64,000 nt of DNA from Thinopyrum elongatum (taxonomy: Eukaryota; Streptophyta; Magnoliopsida; Poales; Poaceae), in contig CM022303.1 in assembly GCA_011799875.1 (NCBI GenBank), positions 547,291,368-547,355,367 on the forward strand. Direction: 5' to 3'. Shown here piece by piece: positions 10,401-20,030 of this stretch. Both the position numbers and the translations under genes were made by a program. The notes under the pieces were generated by a model that was not told where the DNA came from, ran no database searches, and saw only the letters and a program-made list of their open reading frames with translations. The stretch's first letter is position 1. Each line of letters begins with the position of its first letter.

Positions 10401-11007
10401 TGGCACCAAGGTCTGTTTCGCTTCTGTTGCTCACCCCCGAAGCAACGGTCAAGCTGAAAGGGCAAATGCTGAAGTGCTGCGTGGGCTCAAGACGAGAACT
10501 TTCGACAGGCTGCGCAAGTGCGGCAAAAACTGGATCGAGGAGCTGCCAGTGGTTCTTTGGTCGATCAGGACGACGCCAAATCGAGCTACTGGCCAGACGC
10601 CTTTTGCTCTAGTTTATGGAGCAGAGGCAGTTCTCCCCACGGAACTCGTATACGGGTCACCTCGAGTGCTCGCTTACGATGAGCTTGAGCAAGAGCAACT
10701 GCGGCAAGATGACGCTGTGCTCCTCGAGGAGGATCGTCTTCAGGCTGCTGTGAGAGCTGCTCGCTACCAGCAAGCTTTGCGTCGCTACCATAGCCGCAAA
10801 GTTAATGCCAGAAGTCTCGAGGAAGGCGACCTTGTTCTTCGGCGCGTTCAGTCGGCCAAGAATTCAAACAAGTTGATGCCGAAGTGGGAAGGCCCTTATC
10901 GGGTGAAACGAGTCACCAGGCCCGGCGCTGTCCGCCTGGAGACCGAGGATGGCATTCCAGTGATCAATTCCTGGAACATTGAGCATCTTCGTAAGTTTTT
11001 TCCATAA
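7432..11007 (+). CDS. pol: pol: reverse transcriptase, RNase H, integrase
   Basis: 1191 residues from the first Met; the open frame actually begins right after the TAG at 7278. RT covers about residues 30-250, with the YMDD catalytic box at 144-147. RNase H has its acidic set at D475, E516 and D540, plus a later Asp. A linker at 654-770 contains five 23-residue repeats. The integrase has an HHCC zinc region (Cys 882 and 885) and a catalytic D914-x58-D973-x35-E1009 triad, and ends in a GPYRV-type C-terminal module without a chromodomain. All catalytic residues seen are intact, so the proteins would be functional if translated past the upstream stops. Confidence 0.92.
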   Translation: MERQEFIAEEIKKLEAAGLVRGVLHPTWLANPVVVRKANGKWRLCIDFTDVNKACPKDPFPLPRIDQIVDSTAGCDLLSFLDAYSGYHQIFMAEEDEEKTAFITPCGTYCFVRMPFGLKNAGSTFARAVQIAFEPQLHRNVEAYMDDIVVKSKDRATLVQDLEETFVNLRKINLKLNPEKCVFGVPSGKLLRFFVSQRGIEANPDKIKAIEQIEAPKRIKDVRRLAGCVAALSRFISKSAERALPFFKILKKASPLKWTPEAEAALQDLKRYLSSPPILVAPKPQEKLLLYLAATNQVVSAALVAEREVDEEAVTAASTSSDKLGAPPTSFAADKDSSAQSGEVIQKKKMVQRPVYFVSSLLQGARSRYSGVQKLLFGLLMASRKLRHYFQAHEVTVVTRFPLKRILQNPEATGRIVEWALELSSFGLKFESTSTIQSRVLAEFVAEWTPTPDEEIPETTLPGKETSKEWLMYFDSAFSLQGAGAGVLLVAPTGEHLKYVVQMHFPKEQATNNTAEYEGLLAGLRIAADLGIKKLIVRGDSQLVVRQVNKNYQCTLMEAYVDEVRKLEERFDGLQMEHVPRAENDIADGLSKRAALKLPVEPGTFVLQLTQPSVTPSVGQGRKRKLASGDYFPAELPEAAGKKAAKASAKDAEGQLAPTRPHALVVEAGAPRQEAKGQLAPTRLRVLVVEAGAPDRSAEEQDAPTRPWASVIEATAPDELVEGQHAPAGPQALVVEAAVPAKLVGERPALVERQALAVGPDVPAAEEMPLVLVVEPQAPAWAQQIVRFLQTGELPEEQEEAEKVARRSNMYQFVDDMLCRKRPNGVKLKCIPREEGQELLAEIHGGICGHHIGSRALVGKAFRQGFFWPTALQDATALVTKCEACQFHSKQIHQPAQALQTIPLSWPFSAWGLDILGPFPRATGGFEYLYVAIDKFTKWPEVEAVRKVTAQSAIKFFKGIVCRFGVPNRIITDNGTQFTSHAFMQYVEDLGTKVCFASVAHPRSNGQAERANAEVLRGLKTRTFDRLRKCGKNWIEELPVVLWSIRTTPNRATGQTPFALVYGAEAVLPTELVYGSPRVLAYDELEQEQLRQDDAVLLEEDRLQAAVRAARYQQALRRYHSRKVNARSLEEGDLVLRRVQSAKNSNKLMPKWEGPYRVKRVTRPGAVRLETEDGIPVINSWNIEHLRKFFP
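9391..9735 (+). repeat. In-frame 69-bp tandem repeat in the pol linker
   Basis: Five consecutive 69-bp units (starts 9391, 9460, 9529, 9598, 9667) and a partial sixth encode 23-residue repeats of the pattern GQxAPTRxxxLVVEAxAP. They lie between RNase H and integrase, where Tat-type elements have a variable spacer. Later units are more diverged. The unit length is a multiple of three, so gain or loss keeps the frame. Confidence 0.85.
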
Positions 11008-11855
11008 GGCGCGGTTGCCGGGCCCTTCCCCGGCAACCACCTTTTGTACAAGTATTGCCGCTGTTGCATGTAATCCTTTGTACAAAGCCAGGCGCAGACC
11101 CTATGCATAAATAAAGCTTTTGTATTTCGCAGTTTTTGACGATTTCATGTTTACTTTTATTTTGCATGATTATCTGACATACTGTGCAGTACAGCCTCCC
11201 CGGTAAGCATTAACGAGCCGTCAAGCTCCTATATCTTTATTTTCTCTTCTTTCTTTTTCTCAAAGAGACAGAAGCTTCCCTCGCGCACAAGTTTGCCAGG
11301 GGGGATGGGATAATGATATGGACCAGGCGTGGACCAGGCGTCGTTCAAAGAAACTTTGCCTTGCCGGGAAGAAGACAGCGGCAAGTAGTGACAAGACCTT
11401 GCCGCGGAGAGATCAGCGACAAAGCTAAGTGCCAAAGTTTGAACAATCAAATTCTTTTTTATTTTCAAGGTTATTTTCCTTGAACGATACTACTCTTTGT
11501 ATGGAAAACCTGTGCGCGACGGAACCTAAGCGTAATCGGTCGCGCCCTTACCTTGTTTCGAGTCCGCTCAACAACCTAAGTGGCTGCACTGAGCGCGACA
11601 AGGTTGCTTGCCGGCAGCGGCACCGCCAGCAGGCTGCTGAGGTCTCGCACCCAGCGCTCGCGGCAATAGTGCGCGCACCGGCAAGTTCCCTATAAGCGTA
11701 GGGCAAGTACACACAAAGAAAGAAATTGCTCAAGGGAGATGACATGCATTAACTCCAAAATATTGCAAGTTATATTACAAGATAAGTTGCCGCGGCTTAA
11801 ACGGATTGTTCTTTAACATGTCTAGCGGTGGCAAGGAGCGAGAAGAATGGGCTCT
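11008..11855. other. Spacer between pol and the antisense gene
   Basis: Non-coding spacer between two converging genes. It contains AATAAA (11109-11114) about 100 bp after the pol stop, a likely internal polyadenylation signal. It also holds more CTTGCCG/CGGCAAG motifs (11024, 11360, 11400, 11610, 11680). No supported ORF. Confidence 0.5.
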
Positions 11856-13594
11856 CTAATTGCGGTGCTCGCCTTCGACTCTCTGGATTTGGTCCACCCT
11901 CTCCACGATGGGCGCGACAAGGGCCTCTAGTGGCGCGGGGTCGTATCCCTTCGGCAAGCTTTTGAAGATGTTGCTGAAGTCGACGCCCGGGTTTCTGTAT
12001 GCTATCTTCACCAACAACCTCTGGAGAACTCCCCGGCAAAGCCTGCGTGACTCGTCGGCTAGTTGAGCCTTGTGATTGACTTGGAGCTGTTGGAGTGCTT
12101 CTACTACTCCGTCGAAGAACTCGGCTAGCTTGACGCTAGTTTGCGTGTTCTTGTCGGTGGAGTACCCGAAGTCCGGCACCTTCAGGGCAGTCAGCTCCTT
12201 GTCGATGTCCTCGGCGGCGCTGGCAAGCCTGTCTGTGAAGATCCCCACGTTATCCCTGAACTTCTTGTGGGTTGCAATAGCGTCTTGAAGCAGACCCTTT
12301 TCCTTCTGGAGCTCTGTCATTAGAAGCCCTTCGCGCTTTCTGGTGGTGTCGAGCGTCTCCTTCAGCGTGGTCAGCTTCAGCTTCAGGTCTGCTCTGGAGT
12401 CGTTGGCGGCGGCAAGCAGATTGTTCTTCTTGGCTATGGTAACTTGCATCTCCGCCAAAGTGTGGGTCACCTTTGCCCTCTCACTTTCAAGCGTTGAGAG
12501 CTTGTCACCGTTTGCCTTGAGGGCGGCCTCTAGTCTTGCCACTTTCTCCTCCGTTTCCTTCCTGTTCACTTCTGCAGCAGCGACAGCGTTGGTGGCCTCC
12601 ACCAACTTGCTGGCGAACTCCTGGGCCAAGGCTTCGATTTCCTTCTGGTGTTTTTGTGCCTGCCCCTGGGTCCGCTCTGCGACAAGTCTTGCCACCTCCT
12701 CGTCTTTCTGCTGGAGGGTTTCGGCAAGTTTCCTCTTGCGCTCGGCAAGTTCTTCTTCGTGGGCATCAAGGTCCACTTTCCGCTGGTTCAGATCACCGGC
12801 CTGAGCAGACAACTCCTTGGCGGTCTCCTCCTGTTTTTGTTTAATGTCTTGCTTCATCAGGAGGAGGGCCTGCCGTTCTTCGGCCAGCTGTGCTCGCTTG
12901 ACCTCTAACGCATTAAGAGATCGCGCGCGGACGTCCGCCAAGATCTCCGCGCGCCTCAACATGTCAGCTTTGGCCTTCTCGATAAGCGCCTCCCTGGAAG
13001 CTAGCTTCTCCCGTCGGGTGCGATGAAGATTCAGCAGCTTTTGAAGCAGTTGCTCCTCTTCAGACGTGCTGCTGCTGCTGGCGCCTGGCGCATCCACAAG
13101 CTGGAGCCCGGCAGCGGCAAGGATCTCCTCGTCCACAACATCCTCCTCAGTTTGCGCTCTGGAGCCCACCGTCCAGGGGAGGCTGACGTAGACGTTCTCG
13201 CCGACCCGGATGTATTTGCTTGGCGGAGGCGAGTTGGGCGCTGCCGCCTCGTCAGTGGTTGAGGGACCCGTGGTCGGAGTAGCGCCTGGCGCTCCTGTGG
13301 CCTCAGGGCCGTCAGTACGACCACCGGCTCCCTCGCCGGCCTCCTCAGCAGCCTTCTGGGCGGCCTCAGCTTCAGCAGCCTTGGCGGCTTCATCGGTGGG
13401 CGCCTTGGCGGTATTATCCTCGGCGGCCTTGCCGGCCTCTTCGGCAGCCCTGGCAGTTTCTTCGTCGGCAAGCTTGTCGGCTGCCAGCTTGTCGGCCTTG
13501 GCAGCGGCGGCCTTGGCGGCCTCGTCGTCGACGGCCCCTGTGGTGTTCTCCTCGGCAGTAGAGTCAATGTTCATTGGCTCCACCGAGGAGGGCT
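11856..13594 (-). CDS. Antisense gene of the Tat element, exon 4 (Ala-rich and coiled coil)
   Basis: The last exon, from an acceptor (GGCAG before 13594) to a stop at 11856. It encodes an alanine-rich acidic/basic stretch with repeated EAAKAAE-type units (about 13360-13520), then a long coiled coil of about 350 residues rich in L, E, K, Q and A (about 13030-12100), then a short C-terminal tail. It lies antisense to the element and ends between pol and the 3' LTR. The role is unknown. Tat-lineage antisense ORFs have been described as gag-like or transposase-like, but their function is not established. Confidence 0.7.
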
Positions 13595-13660
13595 CTGCCA
13601 ACCCGAGAAGTAAAGCAAAAAGAAAGAAAGCAGAAAGAGTTTTGCGGCAAGTGGGTTTAC

Positions 13661-13882
13661 CCATGTTGAGCTCAGGAGCGGTGGGCTCCCCTCCCCCGTC
13701 AACGTTTGTCATTGGGGTGGGGTCGCCAGCGCTGGTGCTTGGCACTTCGGCGCTTGCCGGCTCCTCTTCGTGGCTCGGCTCGCTAGTGGGAGCCCTTACC
13801 GGAGATCTTCTCCTTGGCGGTGTGGTCGAGGGGGGTGGTACTTCTGGAGCACCTTCAGATGGCTCCACTTGCTGCTCCTCTC
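13661..13882 (-). CDS. Antisense gene of the Tat element, exon 3
   Basis: Bounded by an acceptor (GTGTAG before 13882) and a donor (GTAAAC after 13661). It encodes a proline/serine/threonine-rich, acidic low-complexity stretch starting EEQQVEPSEG. The intron at 13595-13660 is also open in frame, so a retained-intron product is possible. Phases agree with both neighbouring exons. Confidence 0.6.
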
Positions 13883-13958
13883 CTACACGTCCAAAGATGT
13901 CAGTGACAAAATGCTTGTTCGTCAGCGACCGCCAGCGAAAGGTAGTTGAAATACTTAC

Positions 13959-14113
13959 GCTGGGGGCTGCGACGAGGGCTGGGCTCCGAGCTGGTCGGGA
14001 TGGTCTCAGACGCTCTCCCGGTGGTTGCCGTGGGCTCATCTTCGACGACCACCATGGTCTTGCTCGTCGAGACCTTAGCTCTCTTCCTTCTCCTCTCCGC
14101 CAAGGTTTCCTTC
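13959..14113 (-). CDS. Antisense gene of the Tat element, exon 2
   Basis: Acceptor TTCCGCAG before 14113 and donor GTAAGT from 13958. It encodes a basic patch (AERRRKRAKV, a possible nuclear localisation signal) followed by a Ser/Pro-rich segment. Its 155-nt length fits the phase left by exon 1 (two bases) and the phase needed by exon 3 (one base). Confidence 0.6.
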
Positions 14114-14196
14114 CTGCGGAAGCAAGGCCGGAGCGCTACAAGTGAGGACAGAAACAAAACCTTACAAAGATTGAGGGTCGCGGCAAGGGAACTTAC

Positions 14197-15830
14197 TCTT
14201 CCTCGTCGTCCTCTTCGCTGAGAGCGGAAAAATCAAAGTCCGCCTCCGTGTGAGGAGGGGGAGGAGGGGGAGCTGGGCTCCTTGGCCGCTTGGCGGGGGT
14301 AGTAGCAGCGGTCTTTGATGACCCTGCTCCAGTTGCCGGGACCGCGTGAGACGCTCCCGCAGCACCAGCCCTTGCCGCGGTCGAGCGCGTCAAACGGCGC
14401 TCCGGCGGTTGTTGAACTTCTTGCCGCTCAGCCACTTTGCCAAGCCTGCGAAGGCGTTTCCTCCTCAGAGGGGCTGGGGACTCTGACTGCGGTGGGCTTT
14501 CGGTGCCCTCCTCGGAAGAGGAGCCCTCATCCTCTGAGCTGCCTGACTCGTCGGCAGGCTGGCTTGGCCCGACATCCTTGCCGGGTGCGGCGAGCTCACC
14601 CTTCCCGGCAAGCATCCCCTGCTCGGCAAGGCTCTCCTTTTGTGCCTCGTCGAGCTCCGCCAAAGTATAACCAAAATCGCCAGCTTCCCTGGCGAGCCTG
14701 TCCTCCTCCACTCTTCGAGCAATGAATTCTATTTCTTGCTCAGTGGTGTTGCGGACGAGCCACTCCTCCACCCGGACCTGCTTTTCGACCGTGGAGTCAA
14801 AGAATCGCCGCACGTCTTCTTCGAGCGTCACGTCCCAAGTTGCTTCAACGCTGTGCGCATTGCAGAGCGGCATCATAGCGATGATTGCACTCAATGCGGA
14901 GTTGTTGCAAAGGGGCACGATGTGCTTCGGCAGCGTGAATGCCTTGTCGCGCTTCTCTGGATCTGTCTCTTGCTTGAACAGTTCTCGCATGAAAAAGTCA
15001 TGCTGCAGAACTATGAAGTTGTTGATCAGTCCAGGGCGCAGCCGCATGATATCGGCTGGGTTCTTCCAATCAGAGGCCGGCCTTCCTCTCTGCTGCAGAG
15101 GAGCAATGCGGCGGCGGAGGAAGTCTGCGCCAACCATCCCTATGGTGAGCCCGGCCTCCCTGAGCCGTATGATCCTGGTAGCGGCAATCTCCAGCTTTTT
15201 GTCCTGGGGATCCAGATCGCTCCAGTCTGTGCCACGCGCTGCTGGGGTCTTGCGAAGCTCACAGTATGGTGGCGGCTCGTCGTCAATGATCCAACACCAT
15301 TCAGACCGGATTTCTCCCCATCTTGGGCGGAGATCCCCCTTCAGATAATGCTCCTTGGCGCCCAATCTTGAAACGAACGAGACGCCAACAGTGAGAGGCT
15401 CCCCCTTTTCAGCACGGGGAGTGAAGTAATGCCTGAACAGCGCGGTGTTGGGTGCGACGCCGACGAAGTTCTCGCACAGATGCGCAAATATTGCCATGGT
15501 GGATACGGCATTCGGTGTGAGATCCAGCAGACGGAGATTGAAGGTGTACAGGACGTCGCTGAAGAAATCCGAGTACGGTGGGCAGAGCCCGCACCAAAAG
15601 TAGCAAGCGAAGAAGGGGTACTTGCTCACTTCGCTCTCGTCGGTGGCTGGGCGAACGCGGGTAGCCGGATGCGCCTTGGTCCTCGCGGCCCACATGCCTT
15701 GGAACTTGGCCTTCAGATCCGCCCCCGTGAGCGTCGGAGCGAAGAGCGCGTACTTCTGCCTCTTCAACTGCGCCTGAGTCTCCGTCCTTGAGGACTTCCC
15801 CGTCTTCCCCTTTTCTCCTTTGGGAGGCAT
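14197..15830 (-). CDS. Antisense gene of the Tat element, exon 1 (Transposase_28-like domain)
   Basis: I chose the ATG at 15830 (MPPKGEKGKTGKSS) because the open frame upstream of it is LTR-proximal and non-conserved in character. The exon runs to a strong donor (GTAAGT, G at 14196). Residues about 60-330 resemble the plant 'putative gypsy type transposon' domain (PF04195, Transposase_28). Recognisable parts are FACYFWCGLCPPYSDFF, FRHYFTPRAEKGE and HYLKGDLRPRWGEIRSEWCWI. The C-terminal part is acidic and Ser/Pro-rich, ending in a DE cluster. The four exons sum to 3750 nt, exactly 1250 codons, which supports the splice model. Expression would need a promoter in the antisense 3' LTR or in 15831-16202. 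Confidence 0.75.
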
Positions 15831-16202
15831 GGCGAAGGCGGAGCTGAGGACCGAGGGAGATGCGAACGCGCACGGTGGCGGAGGATTGGGAAACCGTTTT
15901 GTTTTGGAGCGGAGGAAGAAGAAGGCGGAGATTTGGAGATCGAGAATGGTGAGAGGGGTGTGTGAGTGCTTCTGCAGGTCCCTCCTTTTTATGGGGAAAG
16001 ATGCGGAACCATCCGCCCCTTCGTCATTCGAGATAACTGCGCACGCTTCCCACGCTCTGCATTCAACGCGCGACGCGTGGGAGAGCGTGCAATTAAACAG
16101 CATAGAGACGTTTCGGCTTATCCCAGCCACGCGTGCCCGTGCACTGTTTGGGCCTGGCCCAACAACGCCCGGCACCGTGTGTGGCCCAGGCCCGGGGGCT
16201 CC
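15831..16202. other. Region between the antisense gene start and the 3' LTR
   Basis: Should hold the 5' leader and promoter of the minus-strand antisense gene and the polypurine tract of the plus-strand element. A short purine/G-rich tract (GCCCGGGGGCT, 16190-16200) just before the LTR is a weak polypurine-tract candidate. No coding sequence is supported. Confidence 0.4.
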
Positions 16203-17212
16203 TGTCGGTGTACTAGAATAGGGGTACCCTAGTACCCCGTACTTGTGCACGGGCAGTAGTAGCATCCCGTGGCCAGGCTTGTGGGAGGACAGCCAGAGAG
16301 AAGCTCAAGATTATTAAGCCATTCAAGAACAAAGTATACAAAGCAAGAGTCAAGGCCCCGGCAAGAGGAGCTTGCCGGGAGGGACAGCTGAGGCCCAGCC
16401 TGGGGTTTGCTGTAGCAGAGTACTTGCCGCGGCAAGGTACTTGCCCCGGCAAGTCATTAGCTGCGGCAAGGTATTGGCTGCGGCAAGATAGCAGCTGCGG
16501 CAAGGTACTTGCCCCGGCAAGTTACCTTGCGCGGCAAGCTATGGGTTGCGGCAAGCTGTCAGGTGCGGCAAGGTCTTGCCGCGGCAAGCGTTACTATACC
16601 ACTGTGCTACTGTGCTGCTCCGGTGCCTCTGCCAGCGTGGCGCTCTGGGTCCTTCCAAGCGTGTGTGGCAGGGCACTGTGTAGACGGTGGTACACTGTAG
16701 CTAGCGGTGCAGGAGCAGGTGGGATAGGCTTTTCCCACGTCCAAGATGTCCGGGTACATGTATCTGGACAGCTAAGGCATGGGCATTTAATGCCCTTGTC
16801 CCCTGCCGTCAGTGGTAGGTAGGACATGTCATCCTGGTAATAATGGCCTTACTTTAGCAACTTTCCACCTCTACCTTTACTATTTGCCACCTGTTGGTGA
16901 CCCCTTTGTGCATATAAAAGGAGGCCCATAGGCAACATGGAGAGGGGGAGGAACAGGGAGATGGAGAACTCCAGTATTGTACGCAGCTACTCGGTACTGT
17001 AGCGCTCCTGGAGCTAGAACAATCATACAGATAATAAACCAAAAAGCAGGAGTAGGGTTTTACGCATCCGTGCGGCCCGAACCTGGGTAAATCTCTCTCG
17101 TGCACTGTCGTGTTCTTCGCTAGATTTGCTCTTCGTGCGACCGTCTCTCCCTGCCGAACGTAAAGGGGTCCTTCCCTGGGTCCCATAGGTGATCGCGGAT
17201 TCGTCCCCGACA
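16203..17212 (+). repeat. 3' LTR of the Tat-type Gypsy element
   Basis: 1010 bp, same boundaries and motifs as the 5' LTR (TATA box 16913-16920). Differences from the 5' LTR that I could see number about 8, all single-base, with no indels. Confidence 0.93.
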
Positions 17213-17640
17213 ATACTGCCATCACCCGCTCCAATTCAAATGGCTGATCAAAAGGAAACATAGTTGAATGTACAGACCTTGTATGAGAGACAGATGCAAT
17301 AGATAGTGTGGAAAAAAGAGGGCATGAAATAGTTCACATGTATATTGTTTAACTAAAAAGGATAGCATGGCATAATTTCACATATATGATGTCTATCTAA
17401 ACTGGATAGCATAGCATGACATAATTCAAAGATATGATAACTAACTAAACAGGATGGCATGAGATAATTATATGATGTCTTCAGTAAACAGGTTTACATG
17501 ACATAATTCACATACATTTATCTAAGTAATCAGGATCGCATGATTTATTTCACATATGTGATTTATATACTAAGCAGATGGCATTCACATATATGATGTC
17601 TGAACTAAGAACATGGTGTTGAATATTGTGTATATGATGT
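17213..17640 (-). pseudogene. tnpA-type gene: rest of the split exon, then intron
   Basis: The first 50-60 bp (minus-strand ...GCGGGTGATGGCAG...) continue the exon cut at 3281. The remainder is AT-rich with a recurrent CATATATGATGTCT phrase every 60-90 bp (for example 17380, 17470, 17598, 17634). It looks intronic. No other ORF is supported. Confidence 0.45.
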
Positions 17641-17714
17641 CTAAACTATGCAATGCAAGACACCATATGCATGATATGAGCAGTATAACCATGCCAAGTT
17701 AGAGCATACACCTC

Positions 17715-17860
17715 GGTGGGGGAATAGGACTGGTCATCTGTCTCTGAATCCATCTCTGAGGAGCTATCGGGACCCATCAAGAGATCTGCTTCGACAGGTA
17801 GATCTGTCTGCTCTGAAGACCTTGTTTTCACTCCAGATTTTCCATCACCCACTCAAATGG
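17715..17860 (-). pseudogene. Duplicated tnpA-type exon, copy A
   Basis: The minus-strand open frame (MGDGKSGVKTRSSEQTDL ... SEMDSETDDQSYSPTE) ends at a donor (GTGTATGC). It matches the exon split by the Gypsy element and also the copy at 18180-18240 (SEVDSDATDHSYLPPK). The acidic SE-D-D-SY-P-(T/K) pattern is shared. Serial exon duplication inside one tnpA gene is the simplest reading. Confidence 0.55.
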
Positions 17861-18177
17861 CTGATTCACAGGAAGAGTAGTTGAATGTACAAACATTGTC
17901 GACAAATGGAAATGTAATGAAGAAAATGGTTGGCAAGATATCATTCAAATATATGATGCCTGGTTAAACAGGATGGCATTGCATATTTCATATATATTAA
18001 GGCTGGCTAAAAGAGATGAGATTGCATAATTCGCATATATGATATAGAAACTAAATAGGTGGCATTACAGAACATGTCTAAACTAAGCAGATGACATATA
18101 TGATGTCGAAAGTAGGCACTGCAAGGCAACATATGCATGATATGACCAACATCACCATGCCAAGTTAGAGCAAACAC

Positions 18178-18381
18178 CTTGGGGGGTAAATAGGAGTGGT
18201 CAGTTGCGTCTGAATCCACCTCAGAACAGATATCTTCCTCTAGATTACAATGTAGAGGGGGGCGGGGAGGGTTTGCCATTGAACCCACCATGGAGCAATG
18301 TCTGCATGACATTGTATTGACGCGCAAAACTCTTCTCTTTTTCTCTACATGTTCAACATGACTGTGTACAATATCTGACAT
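18178..18381 (-). pseudogene. Duplicated tnpA-type exon, copy B
   Basis: The second copy lies about 480 bp from copy A. It shares its 3' end (SEVDSDATDHSYLPPK, then a donor GTGTTTGCTC) and the downstream intron phrase CATGCCAAGTTAGAGCA. The 5' part (VEKKRRVLRVNTMSCRH) is different or decayed. I cannot tell whether both copies are spliced into one product. Confidence 0.5.
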
Positions 18382-18740
18382 GCATACGAAAAAATATAGT
18401 GAGATTATGTAAGGACAGCATGCAGAAATCTAGAGTGATGGTAACAACCAGTGGATGGATCCAAAGATAATGATAGCAGGCTGATGATAGCTTTAATTTA
18501 ATAAAAAGACAGATGATGATTGCTTTAATATTTGTTTCCCACCCAAGATGAACAACATAGGCATACCCTAGGTGAACCAGATAATAGACAGAGATACTAT
18601 TCATTGCTGCCTCGATATGTGCCCCACAAGTAATTTTAAAACTCAAGTTTGAACATTAATTTGGACCTGACTTGGAGTCTAAGAGTTGAACAGGACGATA
18701 AAGTAGCAGGTAATATTAAGCAATGCATTACATAAGCAGA
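18382..18740. other. Intron-like spacer of the tnpA-type gene
   Basis: AT-rich, with no supported exon. It has several candidate acceptor tracts on the minus strand. I see no transposon ends in it. Confidence 0.35.
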
Positions 18741-18878
18741 AACGAAAGAGTGCGACCTCTCTTGTGGACCCTTGTACTCCTCAGGTTCATCTGTTGAGTA
18801 AATGATGGTGATGCAGTTGCGATGGGTGCCGGCGGCAGGGAAGGAGATCTGAGGTGGCGAAAGACGGTCAGGAGTCAT
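18741..18878 (-). CDS. Candidate first coding exon of the tnpA-type gene
   Basis: The ATG at 18878 opens MTPDRLSPPQISFPAAGTHR and reads on to STDEPEEYKGPQE before stops appear. The composition (short Pro/Ser/Arg-rich start, then an acidic patch) is similar to the first exons at 19430-19660 and 20400-20600. All three lie in the same orientation upstream of the tnpA exons. I infer alternative or duplicated first exons. Confidence 0.4.
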
Positions 18879-19007
18879 GATGTCTGGTATGGTGGATGCT
18901 TCTTTCGATGGAGCAGCTCAGGTGAGGTGGACGACGTCACGGCAGGAGCAGGACAATCCACACAATGTTTTCTTCGACACCTATCTGTAACTGAAGTAAT
19001 TCTCTAA

Positions 19008-19401
19008 GGGCTCCTTTGGCTTGCAGGATTCTAAAAATGTAGGGATAGGAAAAACACCAGAATAGGATAAGAATGCACGTGGGAAATAGAGCATTTCTAA
19101 ACACATGATTTCTATCAACTTGGGTGTTTGGTTCACAGGAATTGGAAGAGCAAAGGAATGCAAAGAAACATGGCAACATTAAAGTGAAGCCATATGAAAG
19201 TGTGTACAGTTAGAATGTTATTCTACCACTAATGCACTTAGTCTTGTTTTCATGCATAGGATTTTGAAAAGTAGGTCCAGGTGGATGTTTTGCTCCATTC
19301 CTTTCAACGAAATGCATGAATAATTGAATCGTAGAGTGCCATAGGAAAATTTCCTATTGCTATGTTTTTCCTTCATTTTTTCCTTTGAACCAAAATAGCC
19401 C
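19008..19401. mobile_element. Tourist-like (PIF/Harbinger) MITE
   Basis: A 394-bp AT-rich, non-coding element beginning GGGCTCCTTTGG and ending CCAAAATAGCCC, so the termini are imperfect inverted repeats. It is flanked by the 3-bp duplication TAA (19005-19007 and 19402-19404), the standard target duplication of PIF/Harbinger elements. It lies between two copies of the duplicated first-exon region of the CACTA element. Confidence 0.82.
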
Positions 19402-19429
19402 TAATGGATCGACATGAATGTAGAGTAAT

Positions 19430-19660
19430 AAGTGATGCGACAAGTGTACAACCTCTTTGGCGTAGCCGTGTTGACCTCAGCATCATTGGGTTGGTCGCTG
19501 AAGAAGTTGCAGCAGAGGTGGCTGTCAGAGGTGTGGAGGAAGATCTGAGGCGTCTGTAGATGGCGTCCAGGGCACTGCTCTGTTGTGATGGATGGTTTCG
19601 TCGTTGGAGCAGCTCCGGCGAGCCGTAAGACGTCGAGGCTGAAGCAGTACAAGACATACA
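19430..19660 (-). pseudogene. First-exon-like duplicate, copy 2
   Basis: The minus-strand frame includes FFSDQPNDAEVNTATPKRLY followed by TCRI, matching SDKAEAYSAPPKRLYTHRI in the copy at 20400-20600. The shared DNA phrase TGTACAACCTCTTTGG marks the donor-side border in both. No continuous exon structure can be drawn from this copy alone. Confidence 0.4.
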
Positions 19661-20030
19661 TCATTAATCTCAAGTGGGATTCTAATAGCATCTCCAATAG
19701 ATGATGTAAAATACATTACCAAAATGTGATAGATGTAAAATTTATATCACCAAAAAACACCTGACTACAACAGATGAGGTAAAAAATGTTGACTCTGAAC
19801 TTAACTGTCGAAACTGAAATTTACTGTGGAATCTGAATGTTACTGTCGAAACTGAACGCACTGGTAGCAGAGAGGCACTTCACATGTAGTTTAGGCAGCT
19901 CGAGCACTAGTAGTAGAGAAACAGTGATCTAAATCAGTAGGCGATCGACGGGGAACACAGTAGCAGATAGCAGCCGGAGCAGCAGCGCCTGGAGGAGCAG
20001 CGCGAACTAGAGCCAGAGCAGCAACTCGTG
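19661..20030. other. Non-coding spacer in the CACTA element
   Basis: AT-rich. It contains a small repeated phrase, ACTGTCGAAACTGAA (about 19804 and 19839), with a diverged copy between them. I see no element ends and no supported gene. Confidence 0.35.

Larger units (their letters stand above)
3282..17212 (+). mobile_element. Tat-lineage Ty3/Gypsy LTR retrotransposon (full length)
   Basis: A complete element: 1010-bp LTRs (TGTCGG...CCGACA), a primer-binding candidate, a gag-protease-RT-RNase H-integrase ORF on the plus strand, a multi-exon antisense gene before the 3' LTR, and a near-perfect target duplication (ATACC at 3277-3281, ATACT at 17213-17217). By eye the LTRs differ at about 8 positions (0.8%), implying insertion within the last few hundred thousand years at grass substitution rates. 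The integrase has no chromodomain. Together with the antisense ORF, this points to the Tat/Retand/Grande group. The copy carries two premature stops in gag-pol. Confidence 0.92.

Noticed and set aside
13210..14145. 311-codon plus-strand open frame opposite the antisense gene
   Set aside because: Shadow of the Ala/Ser-rich minus-strand exons; composition is complementary and no domain appears.
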